Positions 1-9,100 are shown, counted from the first letter of the stretch. The stretch: 64,000 bases of DNA from UBA5070 sp035352895 (GCA_035352895.1 DAOPYN010000018.1:1-64000); one strand, 5' to 3'. Program-made: numbers and translations. Notes: generated from the letters alone by a model not told the origin.

Positions 1-1
1 A

Positions 2-2311
2 TCCGATTCGCTGGAATACGATGCATTGACGCGACGCATCATGCTTCATGGAAATGCCCGATTGGAGTATCGGGCCACCAAGCTCAACGCAGACACGATC
101 GATTTCGATCAAGCCACCCAGATCCTGGATGCCCAGGGGAATCCCGACGTCCAGGACCCCCAGATCGCTCCGTTGAAGGGCCGCCGCCTCAAATACAACC
201 TGAAGTCCAAGATCGGGGCCGTGTATCACGCAAGGTCCTACAAGGCGGGGGAGTACTATCGGGGAGCGGAAGTCCGACGTCTGAGCGACAAGACCCTCCA
301 GGTCATCGATGGCGATTACTGCAAATGCCAGAATGTGGAGGTTCCCGACTACTACTTCGCCACCGCCAAGATGGAAATCGAACCCGAGCGTCAGGCCACT
401 GCGGCACCTGTGGTACTCAACGTCGAGGAAGTTCCGGTGCTGGTGGCGCCGTTTGTCCTGTTCCCATTGGGCAAGGGACGGCGATCGGGGCTTCTCACCC
501 CCAAACTGGGAGGCGACCAGAAGCAGGGATTCTTCGCTCGTAACCTGGGCGCCTATTGGGGCATTTCCGACTACATGGATCTCACCACGGTCACGGATGT
601 CGTGGAAGGCTCCGGTGGACGGTTCGATCAGCTCAATGGCGACGCCACCTTCCGCTACGCCCGTCGTTATTGGCTGACGGGAACCGTGCAGGGCAAGAAA
701 TACCTGCGGGAACTCGGGGATGCGGGTTCTGGCTGGGAAGTGCGCTACGACCACAACCAGGAATTGCTCCCCCAGCCCGACAAGTTCACCCTCAAGGGAA
801 GCGGGTCGTTCGTTTCCAGCGCCACGGTGCGTTCCACCAACGCCCTCACGGCTTCGGAGATCCTGGACCAGACCGCCAACGCGAACCTGGCCACCACCTA
901 CAAGTGGGACAAGGCGCGCGCCACCTTGATCGTCTCGGCCAGCCAGCAGGAGAACCTACGCACGGGAATCCGGGACCGGGAGCTTCCCTCGGTGTCTTTC
1001 AGCGCCTCCGACGAATTGATCCCTCGCGAAGACGTGGACGATACCGCCTGGTACAAGAGCCTGAACTACTCCTACTCCAATCAAATGAGCGCCTACTCCT
1101 ATCGAAGCGCCGACTCGATCAGCCGCGCCCAATGGGATCGATACAACCAGTACCCGGATTCCCTCCCCCGCCCCGCTCCCCACGACCAGGAATACCTGGG
1201 TGGCACCCAGAAATTGAACCTGGGGCTCAGCAAGCCGATCGGACATCTGAACCTGAGCACGGCTGCCAATGTCCAGCACGACTGGAGCGGCAGAAGCTAT
1301 ACCGAACCGGCCAATTCCACCGGAGCTTGGCGTGCATGGTCCGACAACATGGACCCCGACAACGTCATCACCTGGAATGCGCGGACCGACGCTTCCACGA
1401 ACATCTACGGGACGTGGCTCCCCTATTGGGGACGCTTCATGGGGCTTCGCCACACCCTCACCCCTTCCGCTGGCTACCAGTACGTTCCAAAGATCGACTC
1501 CCACAAGTTCTTCGTTCCCCATCCTCGGCTTGGACAGCGTGTCGGACAAGACAAGGCGCAACTGCTGAATCTTTCCTTGGGCCAGCAACTGGATACCAAG
1601 ATCATGGACGCGCTGGGCATGGACACCACCAAGAGCCGCTCCAAGAAGGGGAAAGCCTACAACCTGCTGAAATTGAACTCCGGAACCAGCTACGACTTCG
1701 AAAAGGATGTTCGCCCCTGGAGCGACATCACAACGACCTATTCCACCGGCATTTCCCAGATGCAATTCACGGGAAGTCTGGTACACACCCTCTACGACCC
1801 TTGGGGAGACAGCCTGTCCGAAGGGGTTCCCACCTTGATGAGCTGGTCCCTCTCCTTCTCGAAGGGCGCGCGCGTTGGCGGCTCCTTCTCCGATGGGTGG
1901 AGGATTTCCGACGACAGCACCACCTCCCAGCCATGGAGCTTGTCGGCGGACTATTCGTACACCATCCGGGCAACCCGGGTGTCTCGTGAGACATTCCGCG
2001 AGGAGCGTTCCCAATCGTCCGGATTCGGTGCCGAATTGAAGCCTTCGCGGAACTGGTCGGCAAGCTGGAGGTCCAGCTACGACTTCGAGCTGGGATCCTT
2101 CGTCGCGCACAGTCTCAACTTCAAACGCACCTTGGGATGCTGGGACATGAACTTCGGATGGACTCCCGTGGGGCCCGCCCGCGGGTGGACCTTCCTGATC
2201 CAGATCCGCGACCTTCCCGATGTCAAGATGCAGGCGCAGAGTTCCACCTTGCGGAAGAAGACCTCCTCGGCCACTCCCGGCTCCACATCGCCGAGCACCA
2301 TCCAGCAATGA
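2..2311 (+). CDS. lptD: LPS-assembly protein LptD (OstA), 5' truncated by window edge
   Basis: Outer-membrane beta-barrel that, with LptE, inserts lipopolysaccharide into the outer leaflet. The frame is open from base 2, and the visible N-terminus is already inside the periplasmic OstA/LptA-like domain (residues reading SLEYDA, then HGNARLEY, then LNADTI). The true start therefore lies to the left, and the apparent TTG at 26 is not the start. Next comes a conserved stretch around VPVLVAPFVLFPLGKGRRSG and then a long barrel rich in alternating aromatic/polar strands, ending near a C-terminal CWDMNFGW segment. A CKC pair sits near bases 320-330 and a single Cys near the C-terminus (about base 2140), so a disulfide tying the barrel to the N-domain is possible but not shown. 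The stop overlaps maf by ATGA. Identification is firm from domain pattern and length; LptE is not in the window. Confidence 0.88.
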   Translation, partial: SDSLEYDALTRRIMLHGNARLEYRATKLNADTIDFDQATQILDAQGNPDVQDPQIAPLKGRRLKYNLKSKIGAVYHARSYKAGEYYRGAEVRRLSDKTLQVIDGDYCKCQNVEVPDYYFATAKMEIEPERQATAAPVVLNVEEVPVLVAPFVLFPLGKGRRSGLLTPKLGGDQKQGFFARNLGAYWGISDYMDLTTVTDVVEGSGGRFDQLNGDATFRYARRYWLTGTVQGKKYLRELGDAGSGWEVRYDHNQELLPQPDKFTLKGSGSFVSSATVRSTNALTASEILDQTANANLATTYKWDKARATLIVSASQQENLRTGIRDRELPSVSFSASDELIPREDVDDTAWYKSLNYSYSNQMSAYSYRSADSISRAQWDRYNQYPDSLPRPAPHDQEYLGGTQKLNLGLSKPIGHLNLSTAANVQHDWSGRSYTEPANSTGAWRAWSDNMDPDNVITWNARTDASTNIYGTWLPYWGRFMGLRHTLTPSAGYQYVPKIDSHKFFVPHPRLGQRVGQDKAQLLNLSLGQQLDTKIMDALGMDTTKSRSKKGKAYNLLKLNSGTSYDFEKDVRPWSDITTTYSTGISQMQFTGSLVHTLYDPWGDSLSEGVPTLMSWSLSFSKGARVGGSFSDGWRISDDSTTSQPWSLSADYSYTIRATRVSRETFREERSQSSGFGAELKPSRNWSASWRSSYDFELGSFVAHSLNFKRTLGCWDMNFGWTPVGPARGWTFLIQIRDLPDVKMQAQSSTLRKKTSSATPGSTSPSTIQQ

Positions 2312-2922
2312 CAAGCCCATGGATCGACGATCTGGCCCACCCTCTGGTGCTGGCCAGCGCATCTCCTCGCCGGACGTGGATCCTGTCCCAGTTGGGCATC
2401 CCCCACACGGTGGATCCTGCCCACATCGACGAGACCTCGGACATCTCCAACCCCCGGGACCTGGTTGTGGATCTGGCACTTCGCAAGGCATTGGAGGTTT
2501 CCCGGCGTCGACCGGGAGAACTGGTCTTGGGATCCGATACCGTCGTGTATCTTTCGGGAAGGGTCCTGGGGAAGCCTCGGGATCCTGAGGAGGCACGGCG
2601 AATGCTTTCCGATCTTTCGGGGAAGGAACATACCGTCTGGACGGGAGTCCACTTGGCCATGGACGGTCGTCCCATGGAGGGTCGCGCCGTGCCCGCTACG
2701 GTCCGTTTTCGCAGCCTGTCGGCCCGTGAAATCCATGCGTACGTCGATTCCGGCGATCCTCTGGACAAAGCGGGCGCCTACGGCATCCAAGGGGCTGGCA
2801 TGGGGCTGGTGGATTCCATCGATGGCGATTTCTATTCCGTGGCGGGTCTGCCCGTGACCGCCACTTTGGAGCTTCTCTGTGCGTGGTCGGTCCGGCCGAT
2901 CCAAGCGAAGGATCCCTCATGA
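2308..2922 (+). CDS. maf: Maf-family nucleotide pyrophosphatase
   Basis: House-cleaning nucleoside triphosphate pyrophosphatase of the Maf/YhdE fold, about 204 residues, the usual length. The start ATG overlaps the lptD stop (ATGA). Visible signatures are the N-terminal LASASPRR loop, the catalytic GSDTVV segment, LGKPRDPEEARRML, and the C-terminal DKAGAYGIQG block typical of the dTTP/UTP-type enzymes. The family removes modified or non-canonical nucleotides in the cytoplasm. The assignment to dTTP/UTP rather than m7GTP specificity rests on the KAGAYGIQG-type motif and is inference. It is the second gene of a tightly overlapped run whose next member starts within its stop codon. Confidence 0.9.
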   Translation: MTSPWIDDLAHPLVLASASPRRTWILSQLGIPHTVDPAHIDETSDISNPRDLVVDLALRKALEVSRRRPGELVLGSDTVVYLSGRVLGKPRDPEEARRMLSDLSGKEHTVWTGVHLAMDGRPMEGRAVPATVRFRSLSAREIHAYVDSGDPLDKAGAYGIQGAGMGLVDSIDGDFYSVAGLPVTATLELLCAWSVRPIQAKDPS

Positions 2923-3788
2923 GCGATGAAAAGCCCTCCGCAGCCAAGATCCTGCGCCAAGCTCGCCTGGATCGCGACTGGACTTTGGAACAGGTCAGCA
3001 CCCAGACACGGATTCCCAAGGAACAGATCCAGGCATTGGAAGACAGCGCCTGGAGCGTCCTGCCTGGAGCGCCCTATGCGAGGGCCTTCTGCAAGACCCT
3101 TGCCCAGGCATACGAACTGGACCCGGAGTTGGTTCTCGCCGGTTTGCGCAACGACATGGGGATCGCCCCGCCGCCGGAAACCAAGTCCCCGAAGAGCCAG
3201 CTTCCCATCGCCGTGGCCACCCCCACCGAGGAAGGCGAGCGCAATCGGGGGCCGTGGATCATGGTCGGCATGATTCTCCTCGCCCTTCTCCTTGTGTTGG
3301 CCGCCACCCGTCTGGGAAGCCTGGGCGGAGGTCCTCGCAGCCCTGCGGACACGCTCGCGCCCCCCGCCGACTCCGTCGTGGATTCTCCTTTCGACTCCGC
3401 CAATGGAGCATCGGTCACCCAACCGCCCCCGCCTGCCGCGATCACCCACGCTTCCATCCCCTCCTCGCCGATCATCCAATTGTCCGCGGTGGACACAGGC
3501 AATGCGGTGTTCGTCCTGTACATCCGACAAGGCATCAACAAGGTCCGCAAGAAGACTCTCGGCCTGGGCGATACGCTATCGTTCAATCCCGACACCGCGC
3601 TCCTGGTGCACAGCATCTCGCATCGGCCTCTGCGCTTGCGGGGTGCTTTCCAGAAGGATTCCATCAGCGCCCCGTGCTTCCGCGTGGAACGGAAAGCCGA
3701 CACCGTTCGATTCTCCCCGGTGTCGGAGGAGGAGTGGCAGAACGTCGCCGGGGCCATCAAACGTCTCAAACGCAGGACCACCGAGTAA
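2919..3788 (+). CDS. RodZ-like helix-turn-helix membrane protein
   Basis: About 289 residues. Residues 6-75 form a RodZ/HTH_25-type helix-turn-helix (AAKILRQARLDRDWTLEQVS, then PGAPYARAFCKTLAQ). A single transmembrane segment lies at about 112-132 after a short basic stretch, followed by a Pro/Ser-rich linker. The C-terminal domain (about 200-289) resembles DUF4115 of RodZ. RodZ proteins anchor the MreB cytoskeleton to the membrane during cell-wall elongation; the topology (cytoplasmic HTH, single pass, periplasmic domain) matches. No mreB/mreC is in view, so the cell-shape role is inferred from architecture alone. The start ATG overlaps the maf stop (ATGA); its own TAA directly abuts the GTG of tatD. 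Confidence 0.75.
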   Translation: MSDEKPSAAKILRQARLDRDWTLEQVSTQTRIPKEQIQALEDSAWSVLPGAPYARAFCKTLAQAYELDPELVLAGLRNDMGIAPPPETKSPKSQLPIAVATPTEEGERNRGPWIMVGMILLALLLVLAATRLGSLGGGPRSPADTLAPPADSVVDSPFDSANGASVTQPPPPAAITHASIPSSPIIQLSAVDTGNAVFVLYIRQGINKVRKKTLGLGDTLSFNPDTALLVHSISHRPLRLRGAFQKDSISAPCFRVERKADTVRFSPVSEEEWQNVAGAIKRLKRRTTE

Positions 3789-4547
3789 GTGGTCGACAGC
3801 CACTGCCATCTCCAGGTTCCCGCCGTGCGACCGCAGGCCGCACAGTGGGTGGAACTCGCCCGCAAGGCGGGAGTTCGCGAGATCCTGGTGGCGGGAATCG
3901 TTCCCGACGACGCCTGGGAGACCGCGCAGATGGCCGCGGAGCTTGGCGTCTGGAGTGCGGCTGGCTGCCATCCGTGCCACGCCGACGAGTGGAATCCGCA
4001 GCTGGTCCTGGACGCCTGCGATCACCCTTCGGTGGTCGCGGTCGGCGAATGCGGATTCGATTTCTTCCACGAGCCTTTCGATGCCGTGCTCCAGGAAAAG
4101 GTCCTGCGCGAGCAGATCGAGATCGCGAGGGACCGCGGGCTGCCGATCATCCTCCACAACCGCAAATCCAGCGAGGATCTGCTTCGGGTGTTGACGGATT
4201 CCGGCTACGGAAACGGCGTGTTCCATTGCTTCTCGGCCAGCCGACGCACTCTGGAACGCGCGTTGGAACTGGGATTCCACATCAGCATTTCCGGCACGGT
4301 CACCTATGCCCGTTCGTCCGTGCGCGAACTGGTCCCCGACATCCCCGCCCATCGTCTCCTGATCGAGACGGATTCTCCGTGGCTGGCCCCCGTCCCCCAC
4401 CGTGGAAAACAGAACCGACCCGACCTCGTGGTCCACGTCCGGGACGAAGTCGCCAAGCTTCGCGGCATCGAGTCCAGCCAGCTGGACCAGATCCTGGTCG
4501 ACAACTTCCACGCCTTGTTCTCCAGGTCGCGGAAGGAACCGGCATGA
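3789..4547 (+). CDS. tatD: TatD family metal-dependent DNase
   Basis: Cytoplasmic TIM-barrel metallo-hydrolase of the TatD family (252 residues); family members act as 3'-5' exonucleases or deoxyribonucleases. The metal ligands are all visible: H5 and H7 in DSHCHL, E87 in GECGFD, H123 in ILHNRK, H146 in FHCFSA and D195 in ETDSPWLAP. Translation starts at GTG 3789, immediately after the TAA of the preceding gene with no gap, so coupling is likely. Its TGA overlaps the ATG of the next small gene. Substrate cannot be told from sequence; D-aminoacyl-tRNA deacylase activity is claimed for some family members. Confidence 0.88.
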   Translation: MVDSHCHLQVPAVRPQAAQWVELARKAGVREILVAGIVPDDAWETAQMAAELGVWSAAGCHPCHADEWNPQLVLDACDHPSVVAVGECGFDFFHEPFDAVLQEKVLREQIEIARDRGLPIILHNRKSSEDLLRVLTDSGYGNGVFHCFSASRRTLERALELGFHISISGTVTYARSSVRELVPDIPAHRLLIETDSPWLAPVPHRGKQNRPDLVVHVRDEVAKLRGIESSQLDQILVDNFHALFSRSRKEPA

Positions 4548-4690
4548 CAGGAATTTTCGTCGTCCTGATCCTCGGTGGGATGGCGGCCATGGCCTGGTCC
4601 TTCCTCGCCGCCCAGGGATTGGAATCCTCCGTCGCCGATCTGGAGAAGCGTCTGGCCGACAAGGATTCCGGAACATCCGACAAGAACTAG
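4544..4690 (+). CDS. 48-residue single-pass membrane peptide
   Basis: Small gene starting at ATG 4544, overlapping the tatD stop by ATGA. It encodes 48 residues: a hydrophobic N-terminal segment (about 3-23) followed by a charged amphipathic tail (SSVADLEKRLADKD). The tail looks like a short cytoplasmic or periplasmic helix/coiled coil. I recognise no family. Support for being real is the perfect stop/start overlap, continued GC-rich codon bias, and placement inside a run of overlapped genes with hisB starting 10 bases after its stop. No function can be assigned; a role as a small membrane regulator is only a possibility. Confidence 0.55.
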   Translation: MTGIFVVLILGGMAAMAWSFLAAQGLESSVADLEKRLADKDSGTSDKN

Positions 4691-4700
4691 GAGTTTTTCC

Positions 4701-5288
4701 ATGCGCACATCGGTCATCGAAAGAAACACCAGGGAAACGCAGGTGCGAGTGAGCTGGAACCTGGACGTTCCGGGGGCTCCCGAGGTGCGTTCGGGATCCG
4801 GATTCCTGGACCACATGCTGGAACAGCTGGGGCACCATTCCGCCACCACCCTGGCGGTCCACTGCCAAGGAGACGTGCACATCGATCTCCACCACTCCGT
4901 GGAAGACATCGCCATCTGCCTGGGCAAGGCGTTGCGCGAAGCCGTGGGCGACAAGGCGGGCATCGAGCGCTACGGTTCCTACGAAGTGGCGATGGACGAA
5001 GCCTTGGCGCGCTGCGTCCTGGATCTTTCGGGACGAGCCCACCTGGAATACCACGCTCCCATCGCGCGCGAACGGGTGGGCGACCTGGACCTGGAACTGG
5101 TGGAGCATTTCTTCCGCAGCCTCGCCGAACACGGAGGGGTGACCCTGCACCTGGACCTGCTTCGCGGAACCAACGCCCACCATTGCGTGGAAGGAATGTT
5201 CAAGGCCTTCGCCAGAGCCTTGGCGATGGCGATCGGGCCTTCGCGGACCGGCCTGAAGTCCATTCCCAGCACCAAGGGTTCCCTATAG
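4701..5288 (+). CDS. hisB: Imidazoleglycerol-phosphate dehydratase
   Basis: Sixth-step histidine biosynthesis enzyme converting imidazole-glycerol phosphate to imidazole-acetol phosphate in the cytoplasm. At 195 residues it is the monofunctional form without the phosphatase domain of the enterobacterial fusion. Diagnostic metal-binding motifs are GSGFLDHMLEQLGHH, DLHHSVEDIAI, EHFFRSLAEH and TNAHHCVEGMFKAFARAL. The start at ATG 4701 is favoured by a GGAG ribosome site at 4690-4693. No other his genes are in the window, so the gene is separated from a his operon. Its TAG lies tail-to-tail with the TAG of queA, sharing the six bases CTATAG. Confidence 0.95.
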   Translation: MRTSVIERNTRETQVRVSWNLDVPGAPEVRSGSGFLDHMLEQLGHHSATTLAVHCQGDVHIDLHHSVEDIAICLGKALREAVGDKAGIERYGSYEVAMDEALARCVLDLSGRAHLEYHAPIARERVGDLDLELVEHFFRSLAEHGGVTLHLDLLRGTNAHHCVEGMFKAFARALAMAIGPSRTGLKSIPSTKGSL

Positions 5289-6365
5289 GGATTCCCGGAA
5301 CGAGAGCATGCAATCGCCGTAGCTGAACAGGCGATAGCGGCGTTCCAGGGCGGTCCGGTAGACCTCGCTCCATCGCTCCCGGGATCCAAGCCAGGCGGCG
5401 GCCAGCAGCACCAGCGTGGTGCGGGGCCAATGGAAATTGGTCAGGAGCCCTTGGGCGGATCGGGGTGGATCCATGGGGTGGACGAACAGTCGAGTCCTTC
5501 CCGATCCGCCGCGATGGCGATCGCCGTGGAGTCGGAATGCGGTCTCCACCGTGCGCAACGCGGTGGTCCCCACGCAGACGATCCGCCCCCCTCGCTCCCG
5601 GGTCCGCGCGAGGATCTCGGCCGTGTTGTCGCTCAGTTCCCAGGACTCTTCGTGCATGGGGTGTTCCAGCGCGTTTTCCGTCGCGATGGGCAGGAAGGTG
5701 CCGGCACCGACGTGCAGGGTGACGTAGGCCAGGTTCACTCCCCTGCCGCGCAACGCGTCCAGTTGCTCGTCCCCCAGGTGCAGGCCGGCGGTCGGAGCGG
5801 CGACGGCACCGGGATTGCGGGCCCATCGGGTCTGGTAGTCGGATGCGTCGGAAGACCCCGCCGGTCGGCGAACATAGGGTGGCAGGGGGATTTCGCCGTT
5901 GGATTCCAGCCACGGCAGGAACCGATTCCGTTCGCAGGCGAACTCCACGCGCCTGGCGCCATCGGGCATCACCGCCACCACGACCCCTTTCATCCCTCCT
6001 GGAAACGCGACACGCCTTCCAAGGGTCAGTTTTCGTCCAGGCTTGGCCATGACTTCCCATGTGCATATGGAAGAGGATGCGGACGTTTCCTCCAGGAGGA
6101 GCACCTCCACTCCACCGCCGGTTGGCACCGTTCCCCTGAGCCGGGCGTGGAGGACACGGGTATCGTTGAGGACCAGGCAATCCCCCTCCCGGAAATGGGA
6201 GGGGAAATCCGACACCAGCTGATCCACCAGCGGGCTCCCCACCCCACCGGCTGGAGCCACCAGCATGCGCGAACACCCCCTGGGAAGAGGGGTTTGGGCG
6301 ATCAGGTCGGGGGGAACATCGAAATCGTAGTCGGAAAGCCTGAGGCTCTGTTCGTCGATGGTCAT
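5283..6365 (-). CDS. queA: S-adenosylmethionine:tRNA ribosyltransferase-isomerase QueA
   Basis: Transfers and isomerises the ribosyl part of SAM onto 7-aminomethyl-7-deazaguanine in tRNA, making epoxyqueuosine; the product is reduced by QueG, which is encoded at 40309-41340. Conserved blocks seen: FDVPPDLIAQTPL, the LVLNDTRV core, APTAGLHL, LHVGAGTFLP, then FVHPMDPPRSAQGLLTNFHWP near the C-terminus. The start chosen (ATG 6365, 360 residues) places the usual LSDYDF beginning near the N-terminus. An upstream in-frame ATG at 6398 would add 11 residues and cannot be excluded. The gene is divergent from lptF, with 75 bases of shared promoter region, and convergent with hisB. Confidence 0.93.
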   Translation of the reverse strand: MTIDEQSLRLSDYDFDVPPDLIAQTPLPRGCSRMLVAPAGGVGSPLVDQLVSDFPSHFREGDCLVLNDTRVLHARLRGTVPTGGGVEVLLLEETSASSSICTWEVMAKPGRKLTLGRRVAFPGGMKGVVVAVMPDGARRVEFACERNRFLPWLESNGEIPLPPYVRRPAGSSDASDYQTRWARNPGAVAAPTAGLHLGDEQLDALRGRGVNLAYVTLHVGAGTFLPIATENALEHPMHEESWELSDNTAEILARTRERGGRIVCVGTTALRTVETAFRLHGDRHRGGSGRTRLFVHPMDPPRSAQGLLTNFHWPRTTLVLLAAAWLGSRERWSEVYRTALERRYRLFSYGDCMLSFRESL

Positions 6366-6440
6366 TTGGTGGGTTGAATCTAATCTCCGGTTTCGCATCC
6401 CGCCCCGGGGCGCAGGTTGCTAACTTCCTCTCACTTTCCA

Positions 6441-8024
6441 ATGATCCTGATTCGGCACATCCTCCGCGAGCACATCGCTCCGTTCCTCTACTCCCTGATC
6501 ATCATCACGGGGCTCTTCCTGGTGGATTTCGTGGTCCAGATCCTGGACTCCATCCTCACCAAGGGACTTCCGTGGCGCGTGGTCCTGGAACTGTTCTTCC
6601 TGAACGCCGCATGGATGCTGGCCCTGTCGGTTCCCATGTCCGTCCTGGTGGCCTCCCTGATGGCCTTCGGCAGGATGAGCGCCGACGGCGAGATCGACGC
6701 GATGCGATCCAGCGGCCTGCATCCGGCCAAGATGCTGCTTCCGGGCCTGTTCATGGGCACCATCCTGGCGGTCTTCCTGGTCTGGTTCAACGACCAGGTC
6801 CTTCCGAAGGCGAACTACCGGGCCGCGAGCCTGCGCGAGGACATTTCCCGCAAGCGACCTGCGGTGTTCCTGCAACCCAAGACCATGATCCAGGACTTCG
6901 ATGGATTCCGCATCTGGATCGGGTCCTCGGACGAGAAGAGCGATTCGCTGCACGACATTTCCATCATCCAGCTGGACCGCATGGTCGGCAATCCCCCCAC
7001 CTTGATCCAAGCCGACCACGGCACCGTCCGCATGGATTCCGCCTCCGACTCGTGGGTCTTCTCCCTGCGCGAAGGGCAGACGCACACTCCGGATCGCGAC
7101 AAGCCCATGAACCACCTGACCATCCGTTTCAGCGAACTGGAGGTCCTGGTCCCCAATGTCGACTCCCGTCTCCACCGCACGGAAAAGAGCTATCGCGGCG
7201 ACCGGGAGATGACCATCGAGGAAATGCTCGAGAATCGATGGGAGGCCCGGCAGAGGGAAATGGCCCTGCTCACCGACCATTCCGGCCGCATCTTTTCGGA
7301 CGTCCAATGGATCCAGGGACTGCTGGAACTGGATTCCACCACCGCGGCGGGAGGCTCCCCCGCCAAGTCGGATTCCGTCAAAGCATCGTCGGATTCCCTC
7401 GCGAGTGCGGGGAAGAAGGTTTCCGCCACCCCTTCACGCCCCCCGCAGAGCATCCAGCGCGCGTCGCGGAAGTCCCGCGACACCGGATCGCAGGCGCGCC
7501 GCAAAGGCGGCGACAGCCTCCGCCGTCCCGCCGACGCAGTCCTGTCCGGAGGTGGAGGTCCAGGCCGTTTCCTGGGTCCGGATACCGCCCACCCGCAGGT
7601 TGCCGCGCAATCGGTGAAGTCCCTGGCCGCAGCCCGCAAGGCCGAGACGATGAGCGCCCTGGAGCAGATTCGCTGGGAGCGCAACGAACAGAACCGCTAC
7701 AAGGTGGAAATCCACAAGAAGTTCTCCATCCCCGTGGCCTGCATCCTTTTCGTGCTCATCGGGGCTCCTCTGGGCATCCTGGCCAGGTCCGGAGGCGTGG
7801 GCACCGGCGCGGCGTATTCCATCACCTTCTTCGTGCTCTACTGGGCGGGCCTGATCGGCGGCGAGGCCTTGGCCGATCGGGGCAAGGTCGACGGCGGCAT
7901 CGCGATGTGGGCGCCGGATGCGTTCCTCCTGGTGGTCGGAAGCCTCCTGGTTTCGCGCATGGGACGGCAAAGCGACTTCTTCGCCAGGCTCCAACGCCTG
8001 TTCCAGAAGGGAGCGCACGCGTGA
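6441..8024 (+). CDS. lptF: LptF-type LPS export permease with long insertion
   Basis: Inner-membrane permease of the LptB2FG transporter that extracts LPS. Transmembrane helices lie at about residues 12-35, 53-75 and 97-117, followed by a periplasmic beta-jellyroll part (about 130-245). The C-terminal helices carry the classic IHKKFSIPVACILFVLIGAPLG signature (about 424-445). Total length is 527 residues against about 360-400 normally. The excess is a low-complexity Ser/Ala/Arg/Lys-rich stretch at about 298-400 (bases about 7330-7640). I start at ATG 6441; an in-frame TTG at 6417 is possible. The stop overlaps lptG by GTGA. LptF versus LptG naming is by order and motif. Confidence 0.85.
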   Translation: MILIRHILREHIAPFLYSLIIITGLFLVDFVVQILDSILTKGLPWRVVLELFFLNAAWMLALSVPMSVLVASLMAFGRMSADGEIDAMRSSGLHPAKMLLPGLFMGTILAVFLVWFNDQVLPKANYRAASLREDISRKRPAVFLQPKTMIQDFDGFRIWIGSSDEKSDSLHDISIIQLDRMVGNPPTLIQADHGTVRMDSASDSWVFSLREGQTHTPDRDKPMNHLTIRFSELEVLVPNVDSRLHRTEKSYRGDREMTIEEMLENRWEARQREMALLTDHSGRIFSDVQWIQGLLELDSTTAAGGSPAKSDSVKASSDSLASAGKKVSATPSRPPQSIQRASRKSRDTGSQARRKGGDSLRRPADAVLSGGGGPGRFLGPDTAHPQVAAQSVKSLAAARKAETMSALEQIRWERNEQNRYKVEIHKKFSIPVACILFVLIGAPLGILARSGGVGTGAAYSITFFVLYWAGLIGGEALADRGKVDGGIAMWAPDAFLLVVGSLLVSRMGRQSDFFARLQRLFQKGAHA

Positions 8025-9100
8025 TCACCCGTCTCGATCGATACGTCCTGGGACGGTTCCTCGCCTTGTTCGTGGGTGGGCTGCTCGCCATCTTCGTGAT
8101 CTTCGTGGCCGTCGACTACGTCGGGGCCATCAAGACCTGGCACGACAAGCCCGCCGGTCTCATCCGCGACTACTACGTGGCGGCGATTCCCTACATCCTT
8201 TTCCTGGTGAGTCCGATCGCGGTCCTCCTGGCCGCAATGTTCACCGTGGCCGGCTTCGCACGAAGACTGGAGATGATGGCGATGCACGCCGCCGGTCGGC
8301 CTCTATGGCGCATTCTCATGCCCATCTGGCTCTTCGCCATCGCCTATTCCGGTGTGTGGGTGTGGATTTCCGATTCCATCCTCCCCAAGGCGAACATGGA
8401 ACGGGTGCGGATCCGCGCCCCCAAGAAGCGCACCGCGCTCCAGGAATCCACCTACCGTCTGGACTACGCCTACAAGGCCGGAAAGGATGGAATGCTCTTC
8501 TTCCGGGACTTCTCGCAGACCAACCTCACGGGAACGCGGACGATCTTCTCCCGCGGCCGGGAAGCCTCGCTGCTGGAACGGCTCGACGCGCGCCAATCCC
8601 ACTGGAACGGCGACTCCTGGGTCTTCGTGGATGGCATCCGACGCACATTCGACACCGCGGGGGTCCTTTCCGCCTTCGAAAAGTTCGACACCCTGGTCCT
8701 GAAGATCGACGACGCAAAGCCGGAAGACCTGGTTTCCAAGAAGACCCTCCCCGAGACCATGACCACCTCGGAACTGAGGGAACGGATCCGGGCCCTCCGT
8801 CGCGCAGGCGAACCCGTCACGGCATGGGAAGCCGAGGTGGAATTCAAGAAGAGTTCCCCCTGGGTGATCGCGGTGGTCTCGATCATCGGAACCGCGCTGG
8901 CGGCCCTGGTTGGACGTCGAGGCCAAGCTCTTTCCTTCGGAGTGGGCATCTTCGTCGCCTTCTGCTACTACGTGGCCATCCGGACGGGATTGGCATTGGG
9001 GCACGCAGGCGACCTCACTCCCCTGCAATCGGCCTGGCTGCCGCATGTGTTCTTTGTCGTTCTCGGGATCGGGTTTCTTTGGCGCGCCGCTCGGACTTGA
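8021..9100 (+). CDS. lptG: LptG-type LPS export permease
   Basis: Partner permease to LptF in the LptB2FG ABC exporter, 359 residues. Topology is typical of YjgP/YjgQ proteins. The N-terminal helix is at about 13-33 (LALFVGGLLAIFVIFVAVDY), with two further helices by residue 120 around the coupling segment RRLEMMAMHAAGRP. A periplasmic domain reading DYAYKAGKDGMLFFRDF follows, and three C-terminal helices come after FKKSSPWVIAVVSIIGTALAAL. The start is GTG 8021, whose last two bases belong to the lptF TGA, so translation is probably coupled. The ATPase LptB is not in this window. The gene ends in a TTGA overlap with the next gene. Confidence 0.88.
   Translation: MITRLDRYVLGRFLALFVGGLLAIFVIFVAVDYVGAIKTWHDKPAGLIRDYYVAAIPYILFLVSPIAVLLAAMFTVAGFARRLEMMAMHAAGRPLWRILMPIWLFAIAYSGVWVWISDSILPKANMERVRIRAPKKRTALQESTYRLDYAYKAGKDGMLFFRDFSQTNLTGTRTIFSRGREASLLERLDARQSHWNGDSWVFVDGIRRTFDTAGVLSAFEKFDTLVLKIDDAKPEDLVSKKTLPETMTTSELRERIRALRRAGEPVTAWEAEVEFKKSSPWVIAVVSIIGTALAALVGRRGQALSFGVGIFVAFCYYVAIRTGLALGHAGDLTPLQSAWLPHVFFVVLGIGFLWRAART

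Noticed and set aside
26..28. TTG at 26 as the lptD start
   Set aside because: The frame continues to the window edge and the residues before TTG (SLEYDA) match the conserved OstA domain, so the gene is truncated rather than starting here.
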